Of a DNA stretch of 64,000 bases, positions 45,778 through 55,563 are shown one piece after another. Made by a program: the position numbers and the translations under genes. Within the stretch, counting starts at the first letter, position 1, and each line of letters opens with the position of its first letter. Source of the DNA: an uncultured Acetobacteraceae bacterium (GTDB taxonomy: Bacteria; Pseudomonadota; Alphaproteobacteria; Acetobacterales; Acetobacteraceae); the NCBI GenBank assembly GCA_937902425.1, contig CALFNB010000539.1, positions 1 through 64,000 on the forward strand, given 5' to 3'. Under the pieces are notes generated by a model. It was not told the DNA's origin. It worked only from the letters and a program-made list of their open reading frames with translations, and searched no databases.

Positions 45778-46482
45778 ATGACCATCGATCGTCACCTCGC
45801 CAAAGCCTTCGCCGGCGTGTCGACCGCCACCATCACGACCGTCCTGCTGAAAAAGGGCCTCCGCAACGTCTGGATGCGCGGCACGAAGCCCATCCGCTCA
45901 CCGCAAAAGCGCCAGATCGGCCGCGCGTTCACCCTCCGCTTCGTCCCCGCCCGCGAGGACCTCGCAACCCCGGCATCCTGGGCGTCCCCCATCTCCACCC
46001 GCGCCGCGATCGAGGCGATGCCGGAAGGCTGCATCGCCGTGGTCGATGCGATGGGGGTGACCGATGCCGGCATCTTCGGCGACATCCTCTGCGCCCGCAT
46101 GGCGAAACGCGGCGTCTCCGCCCTGATCACCGACGGCGTCGTGCGCGACGTGGCGGGCGTGCTCGGCACCGGCCTGCCGGTCTGGTGCCAGGGAGTCGCC
46201 GCTCCGGCCTCGGTCGCCGGCCTGACCTTCGTCGGCTGGAACGAACCGATCGGCTGCGGCGGCGTCGCCGTGTTCCCGGACGATCTGGTCGTGGTCGACG
46301 ATGACGGCGCGGTCGTCGTCCCCGCCGCCCTGGTCGACGCCGTCGCCGCTGAGGCCGCCGAGCAGGAACGTCAGGAAGCCTGGATCATGTCCGAGGTCGA
46401 CAAGGGCGCCGCGCTGCCCGGCCTCTACCCGCCGAACGCCGAAAACAAAGCCCGCTACGAAGCCTGGGCCAAGGGACGGTAA
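45778..46482 (+). CDS. RraA-like / HMG aldolase family protein
   Basis: 234 residues of the RraA/4-hydroxy-4-methyl-2-oxoglutarate aldolase fold. FAGVSTATITTVLLKKGLRN, then GDILCARMAKRGVSALITDG followed by VVRDVAGV, which carries the Arg-Asp pair used by the aldolases. This points to pyruvate-releasing aldol cleavage rather than RNase E inhibition, although the family is often annotated either way. It lies 3 bases before the acyl-CoA dehydrogenase. Confidence 0.85.
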   Translation: MTIDRHLAKAFAGVSTATITTVLLKKGLRNVWMRGTKPIRSPQKRQIGRAFTLRFVPAREDLATPASWASPISTRAAIEAMPEGCIAVVDAMGVTDAGIFGDILCARMAKRGVSALITDGVVRDVAGVLGTGLPVWCQGVAAPASVAGLTFVGWNEPIGCGGVAVFPDDLVVVDDDGAVVVPAALVDAVAAEAAEQERQEAWIMSEVDKGAALPGLYPPNAENKARYEAWAKGR

Positions 46483-46485
46483 ACC

Positions 46486-47622
46486 ATGCCCGACAGTCTC
46501 CCCGTGCACGGCGACACGATCATCGTCGATATGATCCGCAAATTCTCTCAGGAGCGGCTGGCGCCATTCGCGGCGGAGCGGGAGAAGCGGGGGCGGATCG
46601 AGCCCGAAGTGATCCGTGAACTCGGCGAGCTGGGCGTGTTCGGCGCCACCACCCCGGCTGAGTGGGACGGCAGCGAAATCGACCCGGTCACCTACGCTTT
46701 GTTGCTGGAGGAGATCGCCGCCGGCGATGGCTCGGTCTCAACCATGGTGTCGGTGCATAACTCGCCCACCTGCATCGTGATCGCCAACTCCGGCACCAAT
46801 GCGCAAAAGGATCGTTGGCTGCGCAAGCTGGCGACCGGGGAGGCGGTGGGTTCGTTCGGGCTGACCGAGCCGCAGGCGGGCTCGGACGCGTCCAATCTGC
46901 GCACGCGGGCGGTGAAAAAGGGCGACCGCTATATCGTCAATGGATCGAAACAATTCATCAGCAATGCCACGCATCCCGGCAGCCTGGTGTTCTTCGCGGT
47001 GACCGATCCCTCGGCCGGCAAGCGCGGCATTTCCTGTTTCGTTATCGATAAGAGCCATCCCGGTTTCTCGGTCGTCCGCACCGAGGAAAAGTTGGGTCAA
47101 AAAGCGTCCGATACGTGCGCTCTGAGTTTTGACGACGTGGAAATCCCGGAAGACCAGCGCATCGGCGCCGAGGGTGAGGGTTACAAAATCGCGCTCTCCA
47201 CTCTTGAAAGCGGCCGCATCGGCATCGCGGCGCAAAGTGTTGGCATGGCGCGCGCGGCGTTGGATTATGCGATCAACTACGCCAAGGAACGGACCGCGTT
47301 CGGCGGCAAAATCATCGATTTCCAGGCGGTGGGATTTCGCCTCGCGGAGGCAAAGACAAAGCTGGAAGCGGCGCGCCAATTGACGCTGCACGCCGCGCGG
47401 CTGAAGGCGGAAGGGCGGCAATCGCTGGAAGCGGCGTGCATGGCCAAGCTGTTCGCGTCGGAAACCGCCGAAGCCGTCTGTACCGCCGCCATCCAGACCC
47501 TGGGCGGCTATGGCTTTCTGGCTGCCTACCCGGTCGAGCGAATTTATCGCGACGTCCGAGTGTGCCAGATTTATGAGGGCACCTCCGACGTGCAGAAACT
47601 GATCCTGCAACGAATGCTCTGA
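46486..47622 (+). CDS. Acyl-CoA dehydrogenase
   Basis: 378 residues, FAD enzyme. Signatures: GSFGLTEPQAGSDASNLRTR, KQFISNATHPGSLVFFAV, and at the C-terminus QTLGGYGFLAAYPVERIYRD followed by YEGTSDVQKLIL with the catalytic Glu. It oxidises an acyl-CoA to the enoyl-CoA in the cytosol. It is paired with the RraA-like aldolase in what appears to be a two-gene operon. Confidence 0.93.
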   Translation: MPDSLPVHGDTIIVDMIRKFSQERLAPFAAEREKRGRIEPEVIRELGELGVFGATTPAEWDGSEIDPVTYALLLEEIAAGDGSVSTMVSVHNSPTCIVIANSGTNAQKDRWLRKLATGEAVGSFGLTEPQAGSDASNLRTRAVKKGDRYIVNGSKQFISNATHPGSLVFFAVTDPSAGKRGISCFVIDKSHPGFSVVRTEEKLGQKASDTCALSFDDVEIPEDQRIGAEGEGYKIALSTLESGRIGIAAQSVGMARAALDYAINYAKERTAFGGKIIDFQAVGFRLAEAKTKLEAARQLTLHAARLKAEGRQSLEAACMAKLFASETAEAVCTAAIQTLGGYGFLAAYPVERIYRDVRVCQIYEGTSDVQKLILQRML

Positions 47623-47742
47623 TCGCGGCGTCGCCGCGCGCCGTCACCGTGAATGGGCGCTGGTTTTTCATCGTCGGCGTTAGGGATTCGTTAATCCGGG
47701 GTTGCTAAACCGTGCACAGGCAATTGGGTCTGGTGCACGCGA

Positions 47743-48009
47743 ATGTTTCGATCCTTGGGCATTTTGGTTGCGATCGGTGCGATACTGGCATCACCTCTTC
47801 AGGCGTCGGCGCGTGGGTGGGGCGGTCGAGGCGGCGGTGGCGGTTCCCACTCGGCGAGTCATGCCGGCGAAGGTCGATCCCATAGCTCGGGGTCAAGAGG
47901 TCATGGTGGTTCCAGCGGTCGGTGGCACGCGGGTCCTGGCCCGGCCGTGATGTCGCGTATGGCATCCGCCACGGCGGACGCGCCACTCCAGCCAAGATTG
48001 AATTTGTAA
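47743..48009 (+). CDS. Putative small secreted Gly/Ser/His-rich protein
   Basis: 88 residues with a credible signal peptide (MFRSLGILVAIGAILASPLQASA), then a low-complexity tract rich in Gly, Ser and His (WGGRGGGGGSHSASHAGEGR). No clear ribosome-binding site is seen and the C-terminal part is not low complexity, so a frameshift or a false ORF is possible. It is the only candidate gene in the 47623-48101 gap. Confidence 0.4.
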   Translation: MFRSLGILVAIGAILASPLQASARGWGGRGGGGGSHSASHAGEGRSHSSGSRGHGGSSGRWHAGPGPAVMSRMASATADAPLQPRLNL

Positions 48010-48101
48010 CGACGCCGGCAAGCCGAACCGCCAGCACGATATCGGCGTGGCCGCTTGTGTGGTCACGGCCAGACACATTCCCAGCACAGGAGCAGCGGAC
48101 C

Positions 48102-48659
48102 ATGTCCCGCCTTCCCATTTTCTCGCGCCTGCTCGCCGCCGTTTTGCTGAGCGGCTGTGCCACCACTCCGATGGGCCCGACCGCGCTGGTCATGCCGGCA
48201 CAGGGCAAGCCGTTTGAGGTCTTCGCGCAAGAACAGGAGATGTGCAAACAATTCGCCGGCGGAGAGGTGGATGGCGGCGCGACCATGTCCAATCTCAAAC
48301 AACTGGGAACCATGGCCATCAGCACCGCCTTGGGCGCCGGTCTCGGTGCGTCCGTTCGCGGGCGACGTGGTGCCGAATTCGGCGGCGCGGTCGGGGCGAT
48401 CGGCGGAGGTGCGATGGCGGGGCACGGGTCGGCCCGCGATCAGAACACTCTCCAGGGCCGTTACGATCTGGCTTACACCCAGTGCATGTATTCTCGTGGC
48501 AATCAGATCGCGACCGCGGCCCGGGCGGCACCACAGATCGCTTACGGGTCGCCACAGGGAAGCTCGCCGCCTGCCTATCGGGGCGGACCCGGCTACCCGC
48601 AAAGCCAGGGTTGGCCGTCGGGCGGGTATAACCCGCAAGCACCAGGGATGATCCGATAA
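48102..48659 (+). CDS. Glycine-zipper outer-membrane lipoprotein
   Basis: 185 residues. A lipoprotein signal ends in LLAAVLLSGCATT (lipobox LSGC). A glycine zipper follows (ISTALGAGLGASVRGRRGAE, GGAVGAIGGGAMAGHG), then YTQCMYSRGNQIATAARA and a Pro/Gly/Tyr-rich tail. The ATG at 48102 follows CAGGAGC. Similar proteins are envelope structural lipoproteins; no partner is evident nearby. Confidence 0.82.
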   Translation: MSRLPIFSRLLAAVLLSGCATTPMGPTALVMPAQGKPFEVFAQEQEMCKQFAGGEVDGGATMSNLKQLGTMAISTALGAGLGASVRGRRGAEFGGAVGAIGGGAMAGHGSARDQNTLQGRYDLAYTQCMYSRGNQIATAARAAPQIAYGSPQGSSPPAYRGGPGYPQSQGWPSGGYNPQAPGMIR

Positions 48660-48680
48660 CCGGTCTGTTCGGGCGAATTC

Positions 48681-50771
48681 TCACGCTCCCTCGCGCCGCC
48701 AGCCCAATACCAGCAGCGCCAGGATCACCGGCAACGACAACCACGCCGGCAGCAAAGCCAACGAGGCAATGCCGGTCACGATATTGTCGTGCCGGCGTTG
48801 CATCCCGATCCAACTGCCGCCCGACGCTGGGCGATCCGGTTCGGTTCGCCGCAGCGCCGGGACGTCCATCGATGCAAGCGAGCCAAGCCAGTGCACGCCG
48901 CCGCCCGAATCACTCGCCAGCTTGCCAACAACCCCGGCGGTCGCCCGCAGATCGGCGATTTCCGGCGGATTGGCCGCCCCCGCCGCCGCGAACGCGGTGT
49001 GGGTGCCGTCGCTCGCCTGCCAGACGCCGGGTGTTGTCGCGGGCAGGCTTACAGTCCCCGCGCCTGAACCGGTCGGCGCCAGTTGAGCCGTCGTGGTCTT
49101 GCCATCCGGATCGGTAATGGTGACCGGCCCAGGAAGCGCCGGATCGGTGGAGCGGCGCAGAACCGTCAACCGTCCTTCATTCACATGGGCGGTCAGGGCA
49201 TTTTCCTCCAGCGCGGGCTCCTTCATCAGCCAATGCGCGATGCGACGCAGCAGCTCCGCCTGCGGTCCGCCGCCTTCATGCCCTCGCGACCAAAGCCAGA
49301 TCTGATCCGAGAGCAACAGCGCCACGCGTCCCTCGCCGACCCGATCCAGCGCCAGCAGAGGCTGGTCGTCCGGCGTGCGCAACAGCACGGAGCCGCGCAT
49401 ATCGCCGGGTTGGATCCGCCGATACCAGCGCCCCCAGGTGGGAACCCGTTCGGTCCCCGGTGGATTGGCGCCGGCGAGACCCTCGGTCACCGGATGACGC
49501 TGCCCCAGATCTGTCACCAGCGGCCGAAACTGTTCGTTCACCACCGCGTTGAACCGCGCCGGACCGCCTGGCAGCACACTCGCGAGCGGGGTGGAGGCGA
49601 GACTGGTTATCCCGGAAAACTCCGGCCCGACGCTCAGCAGCAAAGCGCCCCCCTGGCGCACCCGGTTGGCGATGTTGGCCAGATACGGGATCGGCAGCAG
49701 ACCGCGGTTCTGGAACCGGTCCAGGATAATCAGATCGAACTCGCCAATCTTGTCCTGAAACAGCTCCCGCACCGGAAAGGCGATCAGCGCCAATTCGTTC
49801 AACGGCGTCATGTCGTCCTTTTCCGGAGGACGCAGAATCGTGAAGTGCACGAGATCGACCGAGGGGTCGGATTTCAGCAACCGCCGCCACGCCCGTTCCC
49901 CCGGATGCGGCTCGCCGGAAATCAACAGCACGCGCAGGCGGTCGCGCACACCGTTGATCTCGACCACGGCGCGGTTGTTGATGGTCGACACCTCACCCGG
50001 CAGCGGACTGGCGGACAGTTCCACGACGGTCGGCCCGGCGCGGGTGATCGGGATCTCGATCTGTTGTTCGCGGCCGATGGAGACGGTGCTTTGGCGCGGC
50101 GGTTCGCCGTCTCGGCGCAGCGTGAGTGTCGCCTGGCCGCGGCCATGTGAGCCCAGATCATCGACGGCGACGCGCAGGGTGACGGGCTTGCCGACGATGC
50201 CGAAACCGGGGGCCTCAATGATCCGCAGCCGGCGGTCGGTTTCCTCGCCTTTCGCTGGGATCAGGACATTCAGGGGCACGTCGCCGGGCACGGTTTTGGG
50301 CACGTCGTGAATTTGGCCGTCAGTGATCGCGACGATACCGGCGAGGCGGGAGCGCGGAATTTCGCCAACCGCGCGCTCGATCTCGCCGAACAACAGCGTG
50401 CCGGCGTCGCCCTTTTCGGGGACGGTGAGGGTGCGCAGATCGAGATCGCGGAACTGCCGCGCCTGCTTGCGGATCGCCGTCTGGGCTGCCTCGGCCACGG
50501 CGGCGCGGTCGTTGACCTGCATCGACGCGGTCTGGTCGATGACCAGCAGCCCGATATCAGGCAGGGCTTCCCGCGTCTCCCGCACCAGCCGGGGGCCGGC
50601 GAGCCACAGCAACAGCATGGCGAACGCCAGGGCACGCAGCACCGCGCCCTTCGCCCGCCGCCACAACGCGAGCGCGCACACCAGAGCGGCGACAGTGGCG
50701 ATCGCGGCGATCAGCCAGATGGGCAGCAGTGGGTCGAAGCGAAGGGCCGCGATGACCTGTTCGGGACGCAT
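48681..50771 (-). CDS. Large membrane-anchored protein with VWA-like and glutamine-amidotransferase-like regions
   Basis: 696 residues. Two N-terminal helices (LPIWLIAAIATVAALVCALAL and LRALAFAMLLLWLAGPRLV), a VWA-like start DIGLLVIDQTASMQVNDRAA, a beta-rich periplasmic-type middle, a segment RLRVLLISGEPHPGERAWRR resembling amidotransferase-like domains, and a C-terminal helix (LALLPAWLSLPVILALLVLG). In related bacteria such proteins sit with MoxR ATPase and DUF58 genes; those are absent here. Role unknown, probably cell envelope. Confidence 0.75.
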   Translation of the reverse strand: MRPEQVIAALRFDPLLPIWLIAAIATVAALVCALALWRRAKGAVLRALAFAMLLLWLAGPRLVRETREALPDIGLLVIDQTASMQVNDRAAVAEAAQTAIRKQARQFRDLDLRTLTVPEKGDAGTLLFGEIERAVGEIPRSRLAGIVAITDGQIHDVPKTVPGDVPLNVLIPAKGEETDRRLRIIEAPGFGIVGKPVTLRVAVDDLGSHGRGQATLTLRRDGEPPRQSTVSIGREQQIEIPITRAGPTVVELSASPLPGEVSTINNRAVVEINGVRDRLRVLLISGEPHPGERAWRRLLKSDPSVDLVHFTILRPPEKDDMTPLNELALIAFPVRELFQDKIGEFDLIILDRFQNRGLLPIPYLANIANRVRQGGALLLSVGPEFSGITSLASTPLASVLPGGPARFNAVVNEQFRPLVTDLGQRHPVTEGLAGANPPGTERVPTWGRWYRRIQPGDMRGSVLLRTPDDQPLLALDRVGEGRVALLLSDQIWLWSRGHEGGGPQAELLRRIAHWLMKEPALEENALTAHVNEGRLTVLRRSTDPALPGPVTITDPDGKTTTAQLAPTGSGAGTVSLPATTPGVWQASDGTHTAFAAAGAANPPEIADLRATAGVVGKLASDSGGGVHWLGSLASMDVPALRRTEPDRPASGGSWIGMQRRHDNIVTGIASLALLPAWLSLPVILALLVLGWRREGA

Positions 50772-50870
50772 GACCGGAGTGTCGCATACGGCCCCGGGTC
50801 GAGGCCAGGAGTCATCTATGTCGCCGAGCCGAAGAAATTGTAACCGGCGTTCGCCGCGTGGCAGCCGGGC

Positions 50871-53692
50871 TCAGCGAGCGGCGAGACGCGGATCATCGCC
50901 GGCGATCGCGGCGCGGTGCTGGCGGGCCATGGGCTCTTCCAGACTGATCCGGTGGATCGTCAGTACGAGTTCGAACAGGCGGGGCAGGAAGTCGCGATCG
51001 TTTCGCATGTCGGCGCGGACCGCCGTGCGCAACAGGGGCGGATATGACTGTTCCGGCGACCCGCCGCGCAGAACCGGCAAAACGGTTCGAGCCAAAGCGT
51101 CACGTTTGGTTCTGCGCTCGTTGATGATTCGGATTTCTGCGCGCACGACGGCGTCCTCGGTCTGGTCGTCATATTTCCGGCGATAATCGGGCGTGCCGAT
51201 GGCGCAGATGAAATGGGCCGTCTCGATTTGTTCGATGAAACCGGGCAGTTCGGTGCCGACGACGCTGTGCCACTTGTCCAGCGTCACCGCGATCTCCGCC
51301 TGCCGCAGATGGTCGGCGAGATCCTCGACCCAGCGCTCGTGCTTCGGATCGCCCCAGGCGTAGCTAATGAAACAGCTCGGCGGCGTCGCATCGCCGCGCT
51401 CACGGCGAAAACTCTTCACCCAGGAAATCGCCACCTCGTAATCGGTGCGCCGGTCGGCGGTCTCTGTCGCTTCGCGCACTGCCTGGGCTTTGCCCTCCGG
51501 CGGCGTGCCGATCGCGTTCAGCGCCGGCGTCGGCAATTCCATGCCGCAAGCAAAACAGAACAGATGCGGTTGTTTCGCCTCGATCCGGCTACGCACGGCA
51601 TCGCGTCCTTGCAGCTGCTTGCAGCGAGGGCAGGTGACGGCGGGCAGGCGCGAGACCTGGACGCGGCGGCGAATCAGGAATCGTTCGAACACGCCCTGAA
51701 ACAACAGCCGTGTGTCCTCGCGCGAGCTCAGGCTGTAGGACAGCACCAGCTCGATCTCGCCCTCGGTTTCCGCGGTTCGGCGGAACCCGCAGACCTGGCC
51801 TTGCTCCAGCTCGTATTCCGCCTGGGTCTGCCAATGATGTTTCCGTCGCGAACAGGCTCGTGTAACCCAGTTGGACGACCAGAGCGGGATAGACGGTTTC
51901 GATCTCGCCGATGACGCGGTAGCTGACGTCGTCGATCAGCGCGGTCGTGGCGACGGGCCGTTTCTCGTTGATCAGCGAGGGGAACACGAGGCAGGTGGCG
52001 CCGTTCACCGTCTCGCGGAAGCAGAGGTTGCGGCGCAGGAACAATCGCGCAGCTTCGTCCAGCAGCAGGCGCCGCTGCTCCGCGGTCAGCCCGGCGAGTT
52101 CCTGCAACGGATAATCGCCGCCGAGCAGCCGCGTTTCGTCCACGAGCCCGAGGCCGCGTTCCTGCCGTCTCGCCTCCAGAACGACTGAGGACGCGAGGTT
52201 CACGAGCAGGTCCGAGGCGAGCAGGACGGAATGCTCGCCGTCGGCGCGCTGGATCAGCGCGACATAGCCGTGATTGGCGAGGTGGCGTACCGCCGTCAGC
52301 ATCTCGGCGCTGTCGAAACGCCAGGCGGGGTCGGTAGCCTGTAGTTGTTGTCGAAGCGCGTCGGCTGGCAACAGGATGTCGGTCTGTCCGCCGCCGGCCT
52401 CCTTCAACCGCAATACGTGATCCTTGATGCGCTTGAAGGTGTCGGTGGTGACGGTCTGGGTCAGGCGATGCCAGGGGATCGCGGCTTTGATGCGCGCCAG
52501 CAGATCCTCGACGCCGACATTGTCGCGGGCGCTGGTGCGGATGTAGCCGGCGATGCCGTTGCGCTGGCAAAATGTCTCGATCTCGGCGTCGGTGAGTGTG
52601 GGCGTGCCGCGGTCGGAGCGGGCGGCGACCAGGATCGTCGGCGCGGTCGAGGCGAGCTTATCGCCAGCCCCGATCGGACCGGCGGCTGCCTGGCGCAGCG
52701 TGGCGGCGTGCAGGTGCTTTATCCAGTATTCGACGCCCGCCAGCGGTTTCTCGCGATTCGCCGGGTCGAACAGCAGCAGGCCGAGATCGACATCGTCGAG
52801 AAACAGCGCATGGATCAGCCGATAGTCGGGCTGCCCGGCAAGGTCCCAGAGAACCGTTTCGCATTGCGTGCCGTCCGACCGCGTCTCACCGAGCCTGTCA
52901 ACCACCCAGAATTGTTGACCATGAGTGGAGGGGTGTTCGCGGAATTCGCCATGGGCGATGCGCCAACCCAGGCCGGTCTTGCCGACTCCGCTGTCGCCAA
53001 GCAGGGCGACGCGGGCGGTGGTGTAGAGGTGATCGTCCGGCGCCACCTCGTCGATCTGCCAGACGCGGACCCATCCATCGGTGTCCGCCGCGAGGAAACG
53101 CTTGCCGTCGGGCAACAGGGCGATGGTGGTGACGGTTCCGCTGTGGCCCTCGATCCGTCGCAGTTCCCTTCCGGTTTCCAGGTCCCAGAGCTGGATCCCT
53201 CCGCGGCCGCCGGACAGTGCGCGCTTTCCGTCGGGGAGAATGGCGAGCGACCAGACAAAGCCTACCGCATCGAAACGGCGGAGTTCCCGCCCTGAAGCTA
53301 GGTCCCAGAGGCGGAGCGTTTCGTCCTCCGATCCGGACAGAGCCCGCATTCCGTCCGGCAACGCGGCGATGGCCATTACGTTATCCGTGTGGCCGTCGAA
53401 TGAAGGCAATCGCGAAAACGTCTACACCGCCGGTTTCAAGTTCTTGGAGCGGCTCGCCGGAGACGAGATCGGACAACACTGCTTTGCCATCACTATGCCC
53501 GGTCAGGACATGCCGCCCGTCCGGAGACACGGCCATTGACCAGATTATCTCCGCCGCGACCCGGAACCCATTCGATCGCGATTCGTCCCTTCGCAGCTCC
53601 GCTTTCGCGTGATCGTCACCCGCCCGGGTTGGCGTTCGGCCGGACCTACCCGCATTCCCGCGTTTCACAGGTTCACGACCCACTCTCGCCAT
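50871..53692 (-). pseudogene. WD40-Roc GTPase-COR-TIR/SEFIR immune-receptor-like protein, interrupted by frameshifts
   Basis: Read along the minus strand, three frames join into one multidomain protein. Frame 1 (53692-53384) has a WD40 unit, IIWSMAVSPDGRHVLTGHSD, and ends at a stop. Frame 2 (53409-~51848, ~520 residues) has three WD40 units (LRLWDLASGRELRR, IQLWDLETGRELRR), then a Ras-like Roc domain with P-loop GDSGVGKT (residues 138-145), DLAGQ (189-193), ARSD and TSA. A COR-like region to ~505 ends in VVQLGYTSLFAT. Frame 3 (~51850-50871) continues KHHWQTQAEYELEQGQVCGF, then a zinc-ribbon-like CPRC...CFAC. A TIR/SEFIR domain closes it: SCFISYAWGDPKHERWVEDL, LDKWHSVVGTELPGFIEQ, ICAIGTPDYRRKY. 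Either a decayed gene or indel errors; a two-protein reading of frames 2 and 3 is also conceivable. Confidence 0.8.
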
Positions 53693-53787
53693 CCTCTCCG
53701 GAGCCCCCGAAGCCCCTCAAGCCTCGCCGCCTGCTGTGACCGACGGACTGGACGTTACGCGCGCGCACTTCTCCTGTCATCCACCCC

Positions 53788-54095
53788 TCACAACAACAAC
53801 ACTCCACGCACGCCGTCCTCGACCGCTCGCAGGTCCGCGCGCGACGGCACCCCGGCCGGCCGCCGCAACCGCGCGAATCTGGTCGCAAATGGCGACCGAA
53901 TCCTCGCCCTCCGACGGCACGGCCACAACGATGGGCGGACGAGGCTCTGGGTTGGTCGCCAATGGCACGACCCACGATTGTCCGCCGGACCCGGTTCAAC
54001 CCGTCCGTGCTCAACACCGCCGCTCGCCGGCTCTTGCGGATTTCTGCGCCCTGAGTCGGGTCCAAATCTACCCACCAGATTCAACCCCGTCGCGG
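53788..54095 (-). pseudogene. MazF/PemK-like endoribonuclease toxin, heavily frameshifted
   Basis: Three frames read in succession give a MazF-like protein: IWWVDLDPTQGAEIRKSRRA with STDGLNRVRRTIV; then VVPLATNPEPRPPIVVAVPS and GEDSVAICDQIRAV; then RLRRPAGVPSRADLRAVEDG with VRGVLLL and TGA at 53788. The order and spacing match MazF/PemK toxins, but at least two frame changes, plus another near the N-terminus (TGA just before IWW), make it non-functional. It follows a similarly broken antitoxin gene. The remaining sequence between 53693 and 53787 shows nothing. Confidence 0.75.
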
Positions 54096-54121
54096 CGTTC
54101 GGCCCTCACGCCCGGCGCCGC

Positions 54122-54386
54122 TCATCGCCCGGGTTTGGGAGGTTCCGGCTCGGCCAGGCCGTCATCGACGGTAGCCGTCTCCCACTCGCCCATCTCGGCA
54201 TTGAGTTGCGCGCGCCGCTCGACCTCCAGCGCGGCCCGGTAGAGCGGGTCATCGTCGCTATCCTCCGGCGGCAATGCCTGCTCGAGCAGTGTTGGATAAA
54301 CAAGCTCCGCTCCCGATGGGCACGGCGCGCCGAAAGCGCCGCACCAGTTCGGCAGGGAGTCGCAACAGCAGTTGCTCGGTCGGCAT
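54122..54386 (-). pseudogene. Antitoxin partner of the MazF-like toxin, frameshifted
   Basis: The ATG at 54386 opens PTEQLLLRLPAELVRRFRRA, a DNA-binding-type antitoxin N-terminus. After VP the sense shifts frame to RERSLFIQH (as in family RERS-x-F-x-Q), then again to LLEQALPPEDSDDDPLYRAA followed by LEVERRAQLNAEMGEWETAT and the stop at 54122. Two one-base deletions about 30 bases apart explain the pattern. The downstream toxin relic begins 27 bases later, the normal toxin-antitoxin order. Confidence 0.7.
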
Positions 54387-54447
54387 CGCAACGTAATCCA
54401 AGGGAATTGCAATTGATATTGATAGCAACTCCCTTGCCTCGCCGCGA

Positions 54448-55545
54448 CTACCCTACCTTGAACGCCGCCACCGCCTTCTCGTCGAACTTCAAGCCGAGGC
54501 CCGGCTTCTCCGGCAGCACCAGCATGCCGTTCTCGATCGCCGGGGTTTCGTCATACAGCGCCAGCATCCACGGCATGTATTCGACGGTCAGGCCATGCGG
54601 GATCGCGGCGATAAGATGAACCAGGATCTCCGGCATGACATGGCTGACCACGGGAAGATTGAACGCCTCCGCCATGCCGGCGATCTTCATCCACGGCGTC
54701 ACCCCACCGGCGCGGACGATGTCGATCATCACGATGTCGACCGAGTGGTTCTGGATCATCTGCCGGAACGGCGCGATGCCGTAGACATACTCGCCGCCCG
54801 CGATCGGTGTTTTCAGCGCCGCCGTGACCCGGGCGAGCCCCTGGTAATCGTCAGCGGTCGTCACGTCCTCCAGCCAGAACAGCCCGACATCCTCGATGCG
54901 GGAGCCGATGTCGATCGCCTGCTCCGGCCGCCAGCGCTGGTTGATGTCGCACATCAATTTGATGTCGGGGCCGATCGCTTCCCGGACGACGCGCACCCGC
55001 CGCACCTCTTCCGCCGGCGTCGGATTTCCCGGCAGCGCCATCTGGGTTTTCATCTCCTTGAAACCCTTCTGCACCAGAATTTGCGCGGCTCGTTGCGCCT
55101 GGTTATCGGTCAGCCCGCGCCGCAGCGAGCCGGACGCGTACGTCGGTACCCGGTCGCGATGCCCGCCGAGCAACTTCCACAACGGCTGATCGAGCGCTTT
55201 GCCCTTGATGTCCCACAGCGCGATGTCGATCGCGGCGGCCGCCAGGGTAAAAATCCCGCCCGGCCCACAGGCATCGCCGGTGCCGGCGCGGAGTTTCGCG
55301 GTAATCGCCTCGATCCGCAGCGGGTCCATGCCAATGGTGAGTTCCGCCAGTTCGTCAACCGCTTTCCGCAGACTGCCGGTCATCTTGCCGCCATAGAACG
55401 AAATACCGATCCCCTCGATGCCGCTATCGGTGCGCAGCCGCAACGTGACCACGGGCCGTTTGCGGCCGGCCTCTTCCGGCATGTTGGCGAGCGGATCGTC
55501 TTCCGGAATGGCGAGCGTCGTCGCCTCGAAGCTGGTGATTTTCAT
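54448..55545 (-). CDS. Enolase-superfamily (mandelate racemase/muconate-lactonizing type) enzyme
   Basis: 365 residues. The N-terminal capping domain leads to the barrel: KGFKEMKTQMALPGNP (Lys general-base region), metal ligands in MCDINQRW (Asp), FWLEDVT (Glu) and AGGEYVYG (Glu), and the C-terminal base VVSHVMPEILVHL (His). This pattern fits sugar-acid dehydratases or racemases of the MR subgroup. It lies 18 bases after the deaminase-like gene on the same strand, so the two are probably co-transcribed. Confidence 0.9.
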   Translation of the reverse strand: MKITSFEATTLAIPEDDPLANMPEEAGRKRPVVTLRLRTDSGIEGIGISFYGGKMTGSLRKAVDELAELTIGMDPLRIEAITAKLRAGTGDACGPGGIFTLAAAAIDIALWDIKGKALDQPLWKLLGGHRDRVPTYASGSLRRGLTDNQAQRAAQILVQKGFKEMKTQMALPGNPTPAEEVRRVRVVREAIGPDIKLMCDINQRWRPEQAIDIGSRIEDVGLFWLEDVTTADDYQGLARVTAALKTPIAGGEYVYGIAPFRQMIQNHSVDIVMIDIVRAGGVTPWMKIAGMAEAFNLPVVSHVMPEILVHLIAAIPHGLTVEYMPWMLALYDETPAIENGMLVLPEKPGLGLKFDEKAVAAFKVG

Positions 55546-55563
55546 CGGGTGGTTTCCTCTGTT

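Noticed and set aside
45538-45795. 85-codon minus-strand ORF (GLGDCYIGGRALSLAKLAFEDH) between the HEPN relic and the RraA-like gene
   Set aside because: The translation looks somewhat protein-like, but I recognise no family, and it overlaps both the HEPN relic and the start of the RraA-like gene. Not strong enough to annotate; a database search would settle it.
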